The position numbers were made by a program, and so were the translations under genes. The notes under the pieces were generated by a model, which saw nothing but the letters and a program-made list of their open reading frames with translations, was not told the origin of the DNA and made no database searches. Below are positions 1 through 11,703 of a DNA stretch of 64,000 nucleotides, in pieces. This stretch comes from Tragulus kanchil. Taxonomy: Eukaryota; Chordata; Mammalia; Artiodactyla; Tragulidae. The stretch covers positions 59,047,394-59,111,393 of the forward strand of contig JAIOJX010000006.1 of NCBI GenBank assembly GCA_022376925.1. The letters run 5' to 3'. Each line of letters begins with the position of its first letter. Positions within the stretch are counted from its first letter, which is position 1.

Positions 1-1703
1 GGAAGAGAAGTTAATTTAATTAACAAAGCAAGGTAATGGAGAAGATGAGGAAAGGACAGAGATATGAAAACTGAGAATGGCCTCTACATCATTCTTTAAA
101 AGGAAGGGAACTAGGAGTTAGAATTGTTTTACCTGCAAAGTAGGAAAGGTAATTAAAGAGTCCTTTCTTTCCAGTCGTTTTTTTAGGTGACACTTTTCCT
201 CTGTGTTGTGCCTGCTTCAGGATTAGGATGAACATAATTCAGGGGCTGATGAAAGAGAATGAGAATAGCAGTGCTAGGATCAATGGGTGCAAGTGACTGT
301 CTGTGCCTTATAGAAAAAATAGGATATTTTTATGCATAACTTTTCTTACATGAACCTTCAAGCTACTCAACTCTACTCCATGCCACCCAAGAAATAATTA
401 AGCACTGCATTGATTGTGTCAATCATTGTTTTAAACCGGTAGAAAAAATTAATTATCCTAGAAAGTTTTACAGCTTTGGTGTCACTGCCTCTCCTTGGGT
501 CACCTTTAAGAGTTCATTTCACTTGACCATATTAATAGAGTCTGTACCACACCCAGAGAGTGATTGCAGTAGCAGCGGATGAAAGGTTTCTAATTCTCCC
601 GGAGTCAGGGCCCCCCCCCCATTCGCTTGCATGGGCACCCCAGTACCCCTTTCTTTGCTTTCCAGGTGTCTCTTTTCGCTGCTCCTTAGAAATTTTACCC
701 GTGGGCCAGATCCTCAAGCCCCAAACAGGGCCCCGGGAGTTAATACTTCCCATGCTCCCGGCTCCCTGCCGCATTCTTGCAGGCTCTCAGAGGGACCAGC
801 TGCCTCCCTCTCCAGCTCAGCCTTTCTCTTGGCCTCGCCCTCTTCCGCCACTGGGCTGCGCACGGCGGACTCCGGTCCTCGCTGCAGCAAATATTTCTCA
901 CCAGCAAGCAGCCTGGGGATCTGGGGAGCCTGAGATAGGAACGCATGAGATAAAAGAGCTTAGGGAGAGTCAAGGATGAAAAACAGGGTGCAACGGGCAG
1001 CTGCAAGCAGGCCTAAAAGACTGAGACTAAGGAGTTAAAAAATGATGAAGGTCAGACTGGAGAAAAGACACAGAGATGTTAAAACATTCTAGGAAAGAAA
1101 TGAAGGAAGGAAGAGAAGTTAATTTAATTAACAAAGCAAGGTAATGGAGAAGATGAGGAAAGGACAGAGATATGAAAACTGAGAATGGCCTCTACATCAT
1201 TCTTTAAAAGGAAGGGAACTAGGAGTTAGAATTGTTTTACCTGCAAAGTAGGAAAGGTAATTAAAGAGTCCTTTCTTTCCAGTCGTTTTTTTAGGTGACA
1301 CTTTTCCTCTGTGTTGTGCCTGCTTCAGGATTAGGATGAACATAATTCAGGGGCTGATGAAAGAGAATGAGAATAGCAGTGCTAGGATCAATGGGTGCAA
1401 GTGACTGTCTGTGCCTTATAGAAAAAATAGGATATTTTTATGCATAACTTTTCTTACATGAACCTTCAAGCTACTCAACTCTACTCCATGCCACCCAAGA
1501 AATAATTAAGCACTGCATTGATTGTGTCAATCATTGTTTTAAACCGGTAGAAAAAATTAATTATCCTAGAAAGTTTTACAGCTTTGGTGTCACTGCCTCT
1601 CCTTGGGTCACCTTTAAGAGTTCATTTCACTTGACCATATTAATAGAGTCTGTACCACACCCAGAGAGTGATTGCAGTAGCAGCGGATGAAAGGTTTCTA
1701 ATT
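1..1703. repeat. Tandem duplication D1, period 1108 (first copy cut by window start)
   Basis: Bases 1-595 recur at 1109-1703 with offset 1108. Copies diverge exactly after 595/1703, so the junction lies at 595/596. By analogy with the other duplications here, the unit is 596-1703 and the first copy should begin about 512 bp upstream of the window, including a copy of the GC-rich patch 596-1108. The content is unique-looking DNA with no recognised repeat. Confidence 0.95.
596..1108. other. GC-rich unique patch with C10 run
   Basis: A locally GC-rich stretch (roughly 596-900) in otherwise AT-rich DNA, starting with a C10 run at 611-620 and containing several CpGs around 840-890. Short open frames cross it in several frames, but none resembles a known protein, and overlapping frames on both strands are expected from composition alone. 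It could be an old CpG-island remnant or a decayed exon; nothing in the sequence decides this. Confidence 0.4.
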
Positions 1704-3284
1704 TCCTCTGTATGATCTGAGATCTCCTTACCTAGACAGTGTATTCAATTCCCTAATTCCATTAAGCTGTGAGACAAAAAGTGTTTTAAATCTTTATAGT
1801 TTTTGAGTGCCATTGCTTGAATCATATTATTTTAGAGCCTGGAAGACTGGGTCACATCAGCTAATACCAAGGTTCTGATGAATCGTTAGTGGGAAGGATT
1901 CACCTTAAAGGTTAACTGAAAGAAATTTTAGAAATCTACTGGAATGATGTTTTCACTTAGTAGTGTCTTCTACAGCTCAAGTATTGTCTTCTATTATATT
2001 TTATGAAATAATATAATAAATGCCTATGTTTATTTGATGTGGCACATTTGGAACAAGAGGAGAAAGAGTTGATCAATGTGGAGTTCTTAGAAGGGTCCAC
2101 TTGGTAAAGATTTCTTGAAATATGTACTACCTTTATTCCTTCAAGTCTCCTTTTGTTGGAAATCCCCATATGCCTGTATTTGGAGTTTGAGGATGACAAT
2201 TAATAATCCCTGCTACAAATTCAGAGTGCTTTTCTTCAGAGTACTCCTCTAAGTTCTGGATTTTGCTTTTAAAATCACATCTTTTTGTTGTAGTTATTTA
2301 TCCACTTTTCTGTTACATTTCACTACAGATTGTTATGGTGAAAACAAACAAACAAACAAACAACCTAATTGTGAGTAATTGAATGCCACTAATCATACAT
2401 TTGTCATTTTAATTTATAAAGCTTTAGTTTTGCAAGTCAAGTGGAATTTGAAATGTTTTCCTTTTTTGTCTTTTCTGCCAATGTAAAAACCAAACCATAA
2501 TAATATTATTGTTTCTCTTATAAGAAAATAATAAGATAGGTCAAATAAAATTAAAGCCAAATTTAATTGAAATTAAAATTTCAAAACCAACCAAACTGTT
2601 GAATTCAATGCCTACTTGAGCAACTAGTCTAGCTCTCCTTAATGCACAGAGGCAATTATTAATTTTGTTATTCTCAAAATAGAAAGATTTGGGGTTTCAT
2701 ATGATGTAATGCTACTATCAATATAGGAAAAAGACAGATTTTATTTTTCATCTAGCCACCACAATGATACCTTGGCTAATAGCATATACTCAAACACATG
2801 ATATGACTGTATTATCCAATATTTAGATACACATATTTTTCTCTATATCTACACGAATATATGTATAAATATGACTTCATGTCATGCCTATCTTAAAGAT
2901 ATAACAAAAGGAAATAAGTTTGGCATTGGTGAGGAAGGAAGGCAAGTGGACGCTGTGCAGACATTGTTCATTAATATATAACAGAAATGATGATCCACAA
3001 TGCTGAACACGTAACAGTGAAGAATGAAAATGTAGCTAGTAATGGTATAGCTAACACCTGTGCTTTTAATCTTGAGTTTCTGGCCCTCCAAACAATGTTA
3101 TAAATTTTGTGATATACTTCCTATTATTTCAAGTATGGATTTACTTATAGAAGACAATTACTTGAGCACCTCCTTGGAGCTTCTATAAAGGCAAGGTAAA
3201 GGATTCTGTTATTTCACTGACAAAAAAAATTAAATGATTATTGCTAGCTGATAAAAATAAAAGACATATGCTTTTTGGTTTTTA
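1704..3284. other. Unique AT-rich DNA, no gene seen
   Basis: No recognisable interspersed repeat, RNA gene or coding signal. The only regular element is a short AAAC microsatellite at 2341-2362. Small open frames here (67-80 codons) have no recognisable composition or motif and are most likely chance. Confidence 0.6.
2341..2362 (+). repeat. (AAAC)n microsatellite
   Basis: About five tandem AAAC units, directly readable. Confidence 0.9.
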
Positions 3285-3391
3285 TAAATTATTTAATTTT
3301 ATTTTTTTTAAAGTTTTTATAGAGTTTTGTTGTTCACAGACATGTATGTTCCCAGATCAGTAATACGCATATCCCTGGCACCCTCCCCCCT

Positions 3392-5645
3392 CCCAGTCCC
3401 TCCCATCCCACCCCTCCAGACCATCGCACAGTGCCCCTGAAGGAACTTCTATGCTCACAACAAAATGACCATATCTGTCTTTTTCACATATGATAATATA
3501 GGTTTCCATGTCATTCCCTCTATGCTTCCAACCCACTGTTTATTCCCCACAATGTTCATATGTCTATTTTCCATGTCTGTTTTTCCATCACTTCACTGCT
3601 TGTGTCATCATTACTCATTTACTAGATTCCATATATATGTGCTAGTATACTATACTTATCTTTCTCTTTTTGACTTACTTCACATATTATGATAGGTTCT
3701 AGATCCATTCACCTCATTAGGTCTGATTATTCTACATTTATTTTTAAAGCTGAAAAATACTCCATTGTATATATGTACCAGAGTTTTTTTTATCCATTCA
3801 TATATCGATGGGCATCTAGGTTGCTTCCAAGTTCTGGCTATTGTATAGAGAGCTGCAATGAACATTGGGATAGAGCTGCTTCTGTCAGTTTTGATTTCAT
3901 TGTAGTGTAAACCTAAGAGTGGGATTGCTGGGTTGTATGGTGCTTTCTATTTTTAGTTCTTTAAGAAATCTCCATACTGTCTTCCATAGGGGCTGTATCA
4001 ATTTACATTCCCACCAGCAATGCAAGAGGGTTCCCTTTTCTCCACACCCTCTCCAGCATTTATTGTCTGTCGATTTGTGGATGATGGCCATTCTGACGGG
4101 TGTGAGGTGATATTTCATTGTACTTTTGATTTGCATTTCTCTAATTATAAATGAGGTTGAGCATCGTTTCATGTGTTTTTGGGCCATCTGTATATCCTCT
4201 TTGGAGAGGCGTCTCTTCAGATCTTTTCCCCATTTTTTAATTGGGTTGTTCGTTTTTCCTGTGCTGAGTTGTCTGAGTTGCTTGTAGATTTTGGAGATTA
4301 ATTCTTTGTCTGTTGTTTCATTTGCTATGATTTTCTCCCACTCTGTGGGGTGTCTGTTCAGCTTTTTTGTCATTTCTTTTGCTGTACAAAAGCTTTTAAG
4401 TTTCATGAGATCCCACGTGTTCACTTTTCTTTTCAGTTCCACTATTCTAGTAGGTGGTTCAGAGAAGATCTTGCTTTGATTGATGTCCTTGAGGGTTTTG
4501 CCTATATTCCAGCATCCATCCCCTCCCCCCAGTCCCTCCCATCCCACCCCTCCAGACCATCGCACAGTGCCCCTGAAGGAACTTCTATGCTCACAACAAA
4601 ATGACCATATCTGTCTTTTTCACATATGATAATATAGGTTTCCATGTCATTCCCTCTATGCTTCCAACCCACTGTTTATTCCCCACAATGTTCATATGTC
4701 TATTTTCCATGTCTGTTTTTCCATCACTTCACTGCTTGTGTCATCATTACTCATTTACTAGATTCCATATATATGTGCTAGTATACTATACTTATCTTTC
4801 TCTTTTTGACTTACTTCACATATTATGATAGGTTCTAGATCCATTCACCTCATTAGGTCTGATTATTCTACATTTATTTTTAAAGCTGAAAAATACTCCA
4901 TTGTATATATGTACCAGAGTTTTTTTTATCCATTCATATATCGATGGGCATCTAGGTTGCTTCCAAGTTCTGGCTATTGTATAGAGAGCTGCAATGAACA
5001 TTGGGATAGAGCTGCTTCTGTCAGTTTTGATTTCATTGTAGTGTAAACCTAAGAGTGGGATTGCTGGGTTGTATGGTGCTTTCTATTTTTAGTTCTTTAA
5101 GAAATCTCCATACTGTCTTCCATAGGGGCTGTATCAATTTACATTCCCACCAGCAATGCAAGAGGGTTCCCTTTTCTCCACACCCTCTCCAGCATTTATT
5201 GTCTGTCGATTTGTGGATGATGGCCATTCTGACGGGTGTGAGGTGATATTTCATTGTACTTTTGATTTGCATTTCTCTAATTATAAATGAGGTTGAGCAT
5301 CGTTTCATGTGTTTTTGGGCCATCTGTATATCCTCTTTGGAGAGGCGTCTCTTCAGATCTTTTCCCCATTTTTTAATTGGGTTGTTCGTTTTTCCTGTGC
5401 TGAGTTGTCTGAGTTGCTTGTAGATTTTGGAGATTAATTCTTTGTCTGTTGTTTCATTTGCTATGATTTTCTCCCACTCTGTGGGGTGTCTGTTCAGCTT
5501 TTTTGTCATTTCTTTTGCTGTACAAAAGCTTTTAAGTTTCATGAGATCCCACGTGTTCACTTTTCTTTTCAGTTCCACTATTCTAGTAGGTGGTTCAGAG
5601 AAGATCTTGCTTTGATTGATGTCCTTGAGGGTTTTGCCTATATTC
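3392..5645. repeat. Tandem duplication D2, period 1136
   Basis: 3392-4509 recurs at 4528-5645, separated by about 18 bases (4510-4527) that fit neither continuation cleanly. Both copies are L1 ORF2/3' UTR. Identical small open frames occur at exactly 1136-bp offset. Confidence 0.97.
3897..4565 (-). pseudogene. L1 ORF2 C-terminal fragment (first D2 copy)
   Basis: The 222-codon frame resembles the distal part of L1 ORF2p, including the Cys-rich segment near its C-terminus. Its first residues are not L1: they come from reading through the D2 junction at 4510-4527, so the start is an artefact. It cannot encode a functional protein because the endonuclease and RT domains are absent. The same fragment recurs at 5033-5779, where the upstream L1 sequence continues naturally. 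Confidence 0.85.
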
Positions 5646-5779
5646 TCCTCCAAGAGTTTAGGGTTTCTAGTCTTCCATTTAGGTCTTGCATCCATTTTGA
5701 GTTGATCTTTGTGTATGGTGTCAGGGAATGTTCCAACTTCCTTTCTATGCATGTAGCTGTCCAATTTTCCCAGCACCAT
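5033..5779 (-). pseudogene. L1 ORF2 C-terminal fragment (second D2 copy)
   Basis: A 248-codon L1 ORF2 remnant covering the segment downstream of the RT fingers and palm, ending in the Cys-rich region. It shares about 200 residues exactly with 3897-4565 because of D2, and differs at the N-terminal side, where this copy runs on into further L1 sequence. Stops and frameshifts separate it from L1 sequence further up the element. Confidence 0.85.
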
Positions 5780-6592
5780 TTGTTGAAAAGACTGTCTTTG
5801 TCCTATTGTATATTTTCACCTCCATGGTCAAAAATAAGGTACCCATAGGTGTGTGGTTTTATCTCTGTGTTCTTTATCTTGTTCCATTGGTCTATATTTC
5901 TGGTTTTGTGCCAGTACCATATGCATTGATGAGTTTTGCTTTGTAGGATAGTCTGAAGTTAGGGAGACTGATCCCTCCAGTTCATTTCTTCTTTCACAGG
6001 ATTGCTTTGGCTGTTCAGGGTCATTTGTGTTTCTATATGAACTGTTTTATTCTTTGGTTTAGTTCTGTGAAAAATGTCATTGGTAGTTTGGTACGGATTG
6101 CATTGAATCTGTAGATGATATTTGGTAGTATGGTCATTTTCACAATATTGATTCTCCCGACCCAGGAACATGGAATATCTCTCTTTCTGTTTAAGTCTTC
6201 TTTAATTTCTTTCATTAGTATCTTGTAATTTTAATTGTATTGCTTTTGTGTTATTCTAATCAAATATTTTCATTTTTCTGAAATACAATTTACCAATATA
6301 TTAAAAGAAAGTACTGCCCCTCTTTATTTTAAAATTAAGAGACTCTTGATGAGGCAAGGCATAGAGCTAAGAGGCGGCCAGCCTCTAGGCTCGTCAGCTC
6401 CCAACAACGGCTATGCCTGTCTTAGGTTGCCCTCCTCCGAGGATCTTACCCGTCATTAGCTGACCAGCCATCTTACGGGGGCTAGACGGAGTTTCTAGAG
6501 CGTTTTTCATTCCAAGGCCTTATTATATGTCTCGAGTGATTTCTTGAAGGGTCATACTGACCAAGGGGGTTTGTGGGTGCCCAATGTGGGAC

Positions 6593-7038
6593 TCATCTTC
6601 TAGGACCTGAGCAAGCATAATTATTTTTTTGTCGCAACTGTCTATTATGGGCCATAACGCTCTTGACCTTAAACAGTATAGCTAACAAGACAACAAAAAC
6701 AAGCAGATAGAAAGCATTTTTAAACCAGGTGAAAGGGCTTTGTATCCATAGCCAAAACATTGACCCCCTTTTGTCAGGCAAAAGTGGGGATATCTCACGT
6801 CACAGTCCAAGCATGCCAGAATGCTTAATGTCTAGACAGCTCTGGCGTGTAGATCAAGCTGTTGCTGGAGTCCCATTATGGCAGCCCTCAGGTGTTCAAG
6901 TTGGTGTAGGCTGGTCTGAAGTCCCTGGGCAGAGGCGATGGACATGTTGTTTACCACTGTCATGGTGTGCATTTGTTGAACTCTGAGCATGTATGTTGTT
7001 ACTGTTGTACCTATTAAGGAGAAAGAGAAATGCCTCAA
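6593..7038 (-). pseudogene. env: ERV env transmembrane-subunit remnant
   Basis: Two adjacent minus-strand frames give parts of a retroviral TM protein. 6832-7038 carries a heptad-like, Gln/Leu-rich ectodomain segment, and 6593-6781 carries a hydrophobic membrane span (about 20 residues, YLLVFVVLLAILF) followed by a short basic cytoplasmic tail. A break lies between the two frames. The receptor-binding SU subunit is absent, because upstream sequence passes directly to integrase. Copies of the region recur through D3 (7705-8188) and D4 (9036-9284). Confidence 0.75.
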
Positions 7039-7945
7039 GAACTTTCTTTTCTTGGGCCGAATATACGGTCATTTGTTATCTGCAGCAGGTTCTAAGGTTT
7101 GATCCTTGTTTTGTGGCATAAATTTAAGGTTTCTCGCCAGTATCCATATAGGGCATTTTTATTCTTTGGTTTAGTTCTGTGAAAAATGTCATTGGTAGTT
7201 TGGTACGGATTGCATTGAATCTGTAGATGATATTTGGTAGTATGGTCATTTTCACAATATTGATTCTCCCGACCCAGGAACATGGAATATCTCTCTTTCT
7301 GTTTAAGTCTTCTTTAATTTCTTTCATTAGTATCTTGTAATTTTAATTGTATTGCTTTTGTGTTATTCTAATCAAATATTTTCATTTTTCTGAAATACAA
7401 TTTACCAATATATTAAAAGAAAGTACTGCCCCTCTTTATTTTAAAATTAAGAGACTCTTGATGAGGCAAGGCATAGAGCTAAGAGGCGGCCAGCCTCTAG
7501 GCTCGTCAGCTCCCAACAACGGCTATGCCTGTCTTAGGTTGCCCTCCTCCGAGGATCTTACCCGTCATTAGCTGACCAGCCATCTTACGGGGGCTAGACG
7601 GAGTTTCTAGAGCGTTTTTCATTCCAAGGCCTTATTATATGTCTCGAGTGATTTCTTGAAGGGTCATACTGACCAAGGGGGTTTGTGGGTGCCCAATGTG
7701 GGACTCATCTTCTAGGACCTGAGCAAGCATAATTATTTTTTTGTCGCAACTGTCTATTATGGGCCATAACGCTCTTGACCTTAAACAGTATAGCTAACAA
7801 GACAACAAAAACAAGCAGATAGAAAGCATTTTTAAACCAGGTGAAAGGGCTTTGTATCCATAGCCAAAAAACATTGACCCCCTTTTGTCAGGCAAAAGTG
7901 GGGATATCTCACGTCACAGTCCAAGCATGCCAGAATGCTTAATGT

Positions 7946-8188
7946 CTAGACAGCTCTGGCGTGTAGATCAAGCTGTTGCTGGAGTCCCATTATGGCAGCC
8001 CTCAGGTGTTCAAGTTGGTGTAGGCTGGTCTGAAGTCCCTGGGCAGAGGCGGTGGATATGTTGTTTATCACTGTCATGGTGTGCATTTGTTGAACTCTGA
8101 GCATGTATGTTGTTACTGTTGTACCTATTAAGGAGAGAAAGAGAAATGCCTCAAGAACTTTCTTTTCTTGGGCCGAATATACGGTCAT
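7946..8188 (-). pseudogene. env: ERV env TM ectodomain remnant, second copy
   Basis: Same segment as 6832-7038, in the second D3 copy. Its ATG at 8188 overlaps the integrase stop by four bases (ATGA-type overlap), with no SU coding between, showing that env has lost its whole surface subunit. A third copy at 9036-9284, from D4, differs by several substitutions and a small indel. Confidence 0.75.
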
Positions 8189-8892
8189 TTGTTATCTGCA
8201 GCAGGTTCTAAGGTTTGATCCTTGTTTTGTGGCATAAATTTAAGGTTTCTCGCCAGTATCCATATAGGGCTGGGTTCCCCATTGGGGAATATGCACCCAA
8301 ATCCTCTCCCCATAGTCAGGAGTGGATCAGGCCCCTTCCTTTGGCCAGTGATGGAGTCCTTCTTTCTCACTTGTATTTCAGGTTTTATTTCTTGGTTGGA
8401 CCAGTGTTTTTGAAAGGGTGCCATCAGTTCATTTTTTGAAAAATTTAAAATATTTAGGGTAAAGTGTGCCATTCCAAGTTGCTGGTGAGGGCTTATTCCC
8501 CCTTTCTGTTTTTGTAATTGGGCCTTTAAGTTTTGATGATGACATTCAATTATGACCTGTCCTTGAGGGTTGTATGGGACCCCTGTGGTGTGGCGGATGT
8601 GCCATTGTTGAAAGAAGTTTTGTAAATTTTTGCTAACAAAGCAGGGACCATTGTCTGTTTTTATCTGATAAGGCAGACCCAGAGTTGCAAAGCATTGTGA
8701 GAAATGACTCTGGGCATGTTTTGCTTTTTCTCCTGAGCGGGCTGTAGCCCAGCAGGCATGGGAATAAGTATCAATGGATACAAAGATGTACTTGAGTTTT
8801 CCAAAGGGGAAAAAGTGAGTGACATCTGTCTGCCACAACATATTAGGTCTCAGTCCTCGAGGGTTCACTCCCAGAGACAATCCACTCCTCAA
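8185..8892 (-). pseudogene. pol: ERV integrase core and C-terminal domain (first copy)
   Basis: A 235-codon open frame for the catalytic core of a retroviral integrase, the enzyme that joins proviral DNA to the host chromosome. The acidic triad is visible as D23 (QTDVTHF), D80 (KTDNGP) and E116 (VIIECHH), giving the canonical D,D-35-E spacing. A C-terminal DNA-binding-like region follows around residues 175-225. The N-terminal zinc-binding HHCC domain and all of RT are missing, so the first Met is internal to the ancestral protein and not a natural start. The frame is continuous, unusual for an old ERV, but lacks its polyprotein context. The identical frame at 9281-9988 comes from D4. Confidence 0.85.
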
Positions 8893-9035
8893 TGGAATGA
8901 TCTTTATGTCCTGCGCAGGCCAACTTATGGTCTGTATTCATTCCCTCCCAAACTAACATTCTGAGGAACTGATCTCTTAAAGGCCCTGGAGGTCTCAGAC
9001 TCCTCGAGGTTCCTCAGAGAATCAAGCTGTAATGT

Positions 9036-9284
9036 CTAGACAGCTCTGGCGTGTAGATCAAGCTGTTGCTGGAGTCCCATTATGGCAGCCCTCAGGTGTT
9101 CAAGTTGGTGTAGGCTGGTCTGAAGTCCCTGGGCAGAGGCGATGGACATGTTGTTTACCACTGTAATGGTGTGCATTTGTTGAACTCTGAGCATGGATAT
9201 TGCTACTGTTGTACCTATTAAGGAGAGAAATAGAGAGAGAGATGCCTCAAGAACTTTGTGTTCTTGGGCCGAATATACGGTCAT
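9036..9284 (-). pseudogene. env: ERV env TM ectodomain remnant, third copy
   Basis: Repeats 7946-8188 at an offset of 1090-1096 through D4. It carries more differences than most duplicated pairs here (for example a changed Ile/Ser-Met stretch and a longer AGAG run), so it is a useful place to ask whether the copies come from different reads or different loci. Confidence 0.7.
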
Positions 9285-9988
9285 TTGTTATCTGCAGCAG
9301 GTTCTAAGGTTTGATCCTTGTTTTGTGGCATAAATTTAAGGTTTCTCGCCAGTATCCATATAGGGCTGGGTTCCCCATTGGGGAATATGCACCCAAATCC
9401 TCTCCCCATAGTCAGGAGTGGATCAGGCCCCTTCCTTTGGCCAGTGATGGAGTCCTTCTTTCTCACTTGTATTTCAGGTTTTATTTCTTGGTTGGACCAG
9501 TGTTTTTGAAAGGGTGCCATCAGTTCATTTTTTGAAAAATTTAAAATATTTAGGGTAAAGTGTGCCATTCCAAGTTGCTGGTGAGGGCTTATTCCCCCTT
9601 TCTGTTTTTGTAATTGGGCCTTTAAGTTTTGATGATGACATTCAATTATGACCTGTCCTTGAGGGTTGTATGGGACCCCTGTGGTGTGGCGGATGTGCCA
9701 TTGTTGAAAGAAGTTTTGTAAATTTTTGCTAACAAAGCAGGGACCATTGTCTGTTTTTATCTGATAAGGCAGACCCAGAGTTGCAAAGCATTGTGAGAAA
9801 TGACTCTGGGCATGTTTTGCTTTTTCTCCTGAGCGGGCTGTAGCCCAGCAGGCATGGGAATAAGTATCAATGGATACAAAGATGTACTTGAGTTTTCCAA
9901 AGGGGAAAAAGTGAGTGACATCTGTCTGCCACAACATATTAGGTCTCAGTCCTCGAGGGTTCACTCCCAGAGACAATCCACTCCTCAA
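9281..9988 (-). pseudogene. pol: ERV integrase core (second copy, from D4)
   Basis: Translation is identical to 8185-8892, with the same D,D-35-E triad. On the 5' side (higher coordinates) this copy continues into gag capsid sequence near 9990-10090, whereas the first copy runs into the D4 filler. It is therefore the copy that shows the ERV's own gag-to-integrase deletion junction. Exact identity over 235 codons argues against two independently ageing copies. Confidence 0.85.
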
Positions 9989-10478
9989 TGGAATGATCTT
10001 TATGTCCTGCGCAGGCCAACTTATGGTCTGTATTCATTCCCTCCCAAACTAACATTCTGAGGAACTGATCTCTTAAAGGCCCTGGAGGGAACTTTCTCTG
10101 TAGACTCTTTTCTACACGATCTACAAAAGTGGCAAGGTCTTCGTTATTCTTTTGTGCTATACTCAATATGGGGGATTCAGTAGGGCCCTCAGCAAGTTTT
10201 TTCCAGGCAGCCAGACATATAGCCCGTACGTAGTCTTGATAAGGGGCAGGGATGGCGGCCTGCTGAATACCAGTGCTCCATTTGTCCGCCATTTCCGATA
10301 GCATTCCAAAAGTTATTGGAATGATGGGATTGGCAGCCTGGTTTCTTTCTGCTTGAGCATAACATTCCTCTTTAAAGAAGGCACACCATTTGATATAAGT
10401 GTTACCGGGAAGTACTGCCTTACATAGCATCTTCCAGTCTTGGGTGGTAGAAGCCCTTGGAGTATGGTTTCTGCCCAT
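9939..10478 (-). pseudogene. gag: ERV gag capsid fragment joined to integrase
   Basis: A 179-codon frame resembling the capsid (CA) domain of betaretroviral Gag, the shell protein that assembles the core. A major-homology-region-like segment is at about residues 109-129, with Q109, E113, F118 and R121 in the expected spacing. Around residues 158-170 the frame enters sequence overlapping the integrase frame in another register, marking deletion of nucleocapsid, protease, RT and RNase H. Its ATG is internal: upstream capsid/matrix sequence continues in another frame. Confidence 0.75.
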
Positions 10479-10581
10479 GGGGAGTTTGGGTCATCCTCTG
10501 CTACTGTCTTCTTAAGTTCCTTTAGATCATTGGCCTCCCATGGATACCAGGCGCCCGGTCTGTTTCCCCCCGGGTTAACGT

Positions 10582-11028
10582 TTACAGGAAAAGCTTGGGT
10601 TGGTCACGTGAAGGGCACTGAAGGCTCCCAAGGGTCTTCAGGATAGGTCCTTTCTCTCCAAGGTGAGCCCAGTGCCCTCTCTCCCCATGACACCTCTGTG
10701 ATCTCTTCAAAGGGGGGAGGGAATGTGGAGTACAGTCCTGTGTCTTGAGGTCTTGACCTCGAGTGACTGGGGAAACACTCATCATAACTAATTTTTTCTT
10801 CATTTATAAAGGATTCTCAGGCTCTGTTAAAAGCCTGGGTATAGTTCCCAGGTTGTTGAAAGAGAGCAGAAAAGAAAGATTACTGAGGACTACCACCAAA
10901 AATCCTAATGGGATTGGTGGCTGCCGGGAAGTCGGGCTTATGTTGTGCTTGTGAAACGTGAAGGAGTCCCTAGTGTTGCACGGACATTGTCTTTCTGGGG
11001 ACGGGCACTTTAAGAGGATCTGGTCCAT
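10582..11028 (-). pseudogene. gag: ERV decayed 5' gag (first copy)
   Basis: Located between the leader and capsid, where matrix and the following gag spacer proteins belong. Two successive minus-strand frames (10804-11028 and 10582-10803) are open for 73-74 codons each, with Pro/Ser-rich and basic stretches but no certain motif. Stops interrupt every frame across the region. The assignment is by position, and the second copy is at 11704-12150. Confidence 0.5.
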
Positions 11029-11703
11029 TCTGTGACCCCCTTATACTGTCAAGGGAGTCTTCAAGTGGCAGGCGCCCTAGTGGCTTTTAAATGCCTGACC
11101 TGTGCCCACGAGGGAGAGGTTTAGGCCGCGTCCTCAATTTGAAATATAGAAAAGAGAGACCTACACACAGTCAGGCTGCCACTACTGGGGGAACTATCTT
11201 AAAACTTTTCAGGACAGCCAGAGAGTAGCCCTGACCAGGACCTGTCAGTTGCTTTTTAGACTGTCCACCGGTTCACTGGAAGTCTCGACTCGGAGAGAAC
11301 ATGAAAGTAGGAATAAAAGCAAGGAAGGATGAACAAGGAAAAACAGCGTTCAGTTCTTTGTGACTACCCTAAATCCCCACCCTCTCAGGAGCGGCATGAA
11401 AAAAGGGGAAGACTCACCTTGAAATCCGGATTACTCCAAGAAGATGCCTCTCTAGAGTGAGGTGTCATGCTGAAGCCCCTGTTGGCCACTTGTCGGTTCT
11501 CTTTCAAACCCGCATGGTGATGCTGCCTTCTACTTTCTCGCTGTCATTCCCTCGTTGGGCGCCAGCTTCTGTGGGGGGTCCCTTGGAGTATGGTTTCTGC
11601 CCATGGGAGTTTGGGTCATCCTCTGCTACTGTCTTCTTAAGTTCCTTTAGATCATTGGCCTCCCATGGATACCAGGCGCCCGGTCTGTTTCCCCGGTTAA
11701 CGT

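Larger units (their letters stand above)
3285..6232 (-). mobile_element. Ruminant L1, 5'-truncated 3' portion
   Basis: Minus-strand L1 whose 3' UTR and A-rich tail lie at about 3285-3440 (T-rich on plus) and which reads into ORF2 toward 6232. Peptides at 3897-4565 and 5033-5779 match the C-terminal part of L1 ORF2: the RNase H-less tail with the Cys-rich C-terminal zinc-knuckle region ([16 protein letters not shown]). The 3' UTR is the same type as in the L1s beginning near 42340 and 50740. Frames are broken, and duplication D2 doubles most of the element. The 5' part, including the endonuclease and most of the RT domain, is missing, as in ordinary 5'-truncated insertions. Confidence 0.9.
6045..8270. 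repeat. Tandem duplication D3, period 1112-1116
   Basis: 6045-7154 recurs at 7157-8270 with two unmatched bases between. The unit spans the L1/ERV boundary (about 6232-6340) and the env remnant, so it is not confined to one element. Copies differ by small indels, for example four versus six A near 6755/7867. Confidence 0.97.
7940..10088. repeat. Tandem duplication D4, period 1090-1096
   Basis: 7940-8992 recurs at 9030-10088 with a 37-base filler (8993-9029) between. The unit contains the integrase frame and part of the env remnant. Two identical integrase frames therefore appear at 8185-8892 and 9281-9988. Confidence 0.97.

Noticed and set aside
3465..5046. Repeated small plus-strand frames (75, 73 and 63 codons) as paralogous genes
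   Set aside because: All are antisense to L1 ORF2/3' UTR and occur twice through D2.
6583..6592. TGTGGGACTC at 6583 as an edge of the missing 3' LTR
   Set aside because: It lies in the wrong orientation for the proviral 3' LTR and neighbouring sequence does not match the 5' LTR.
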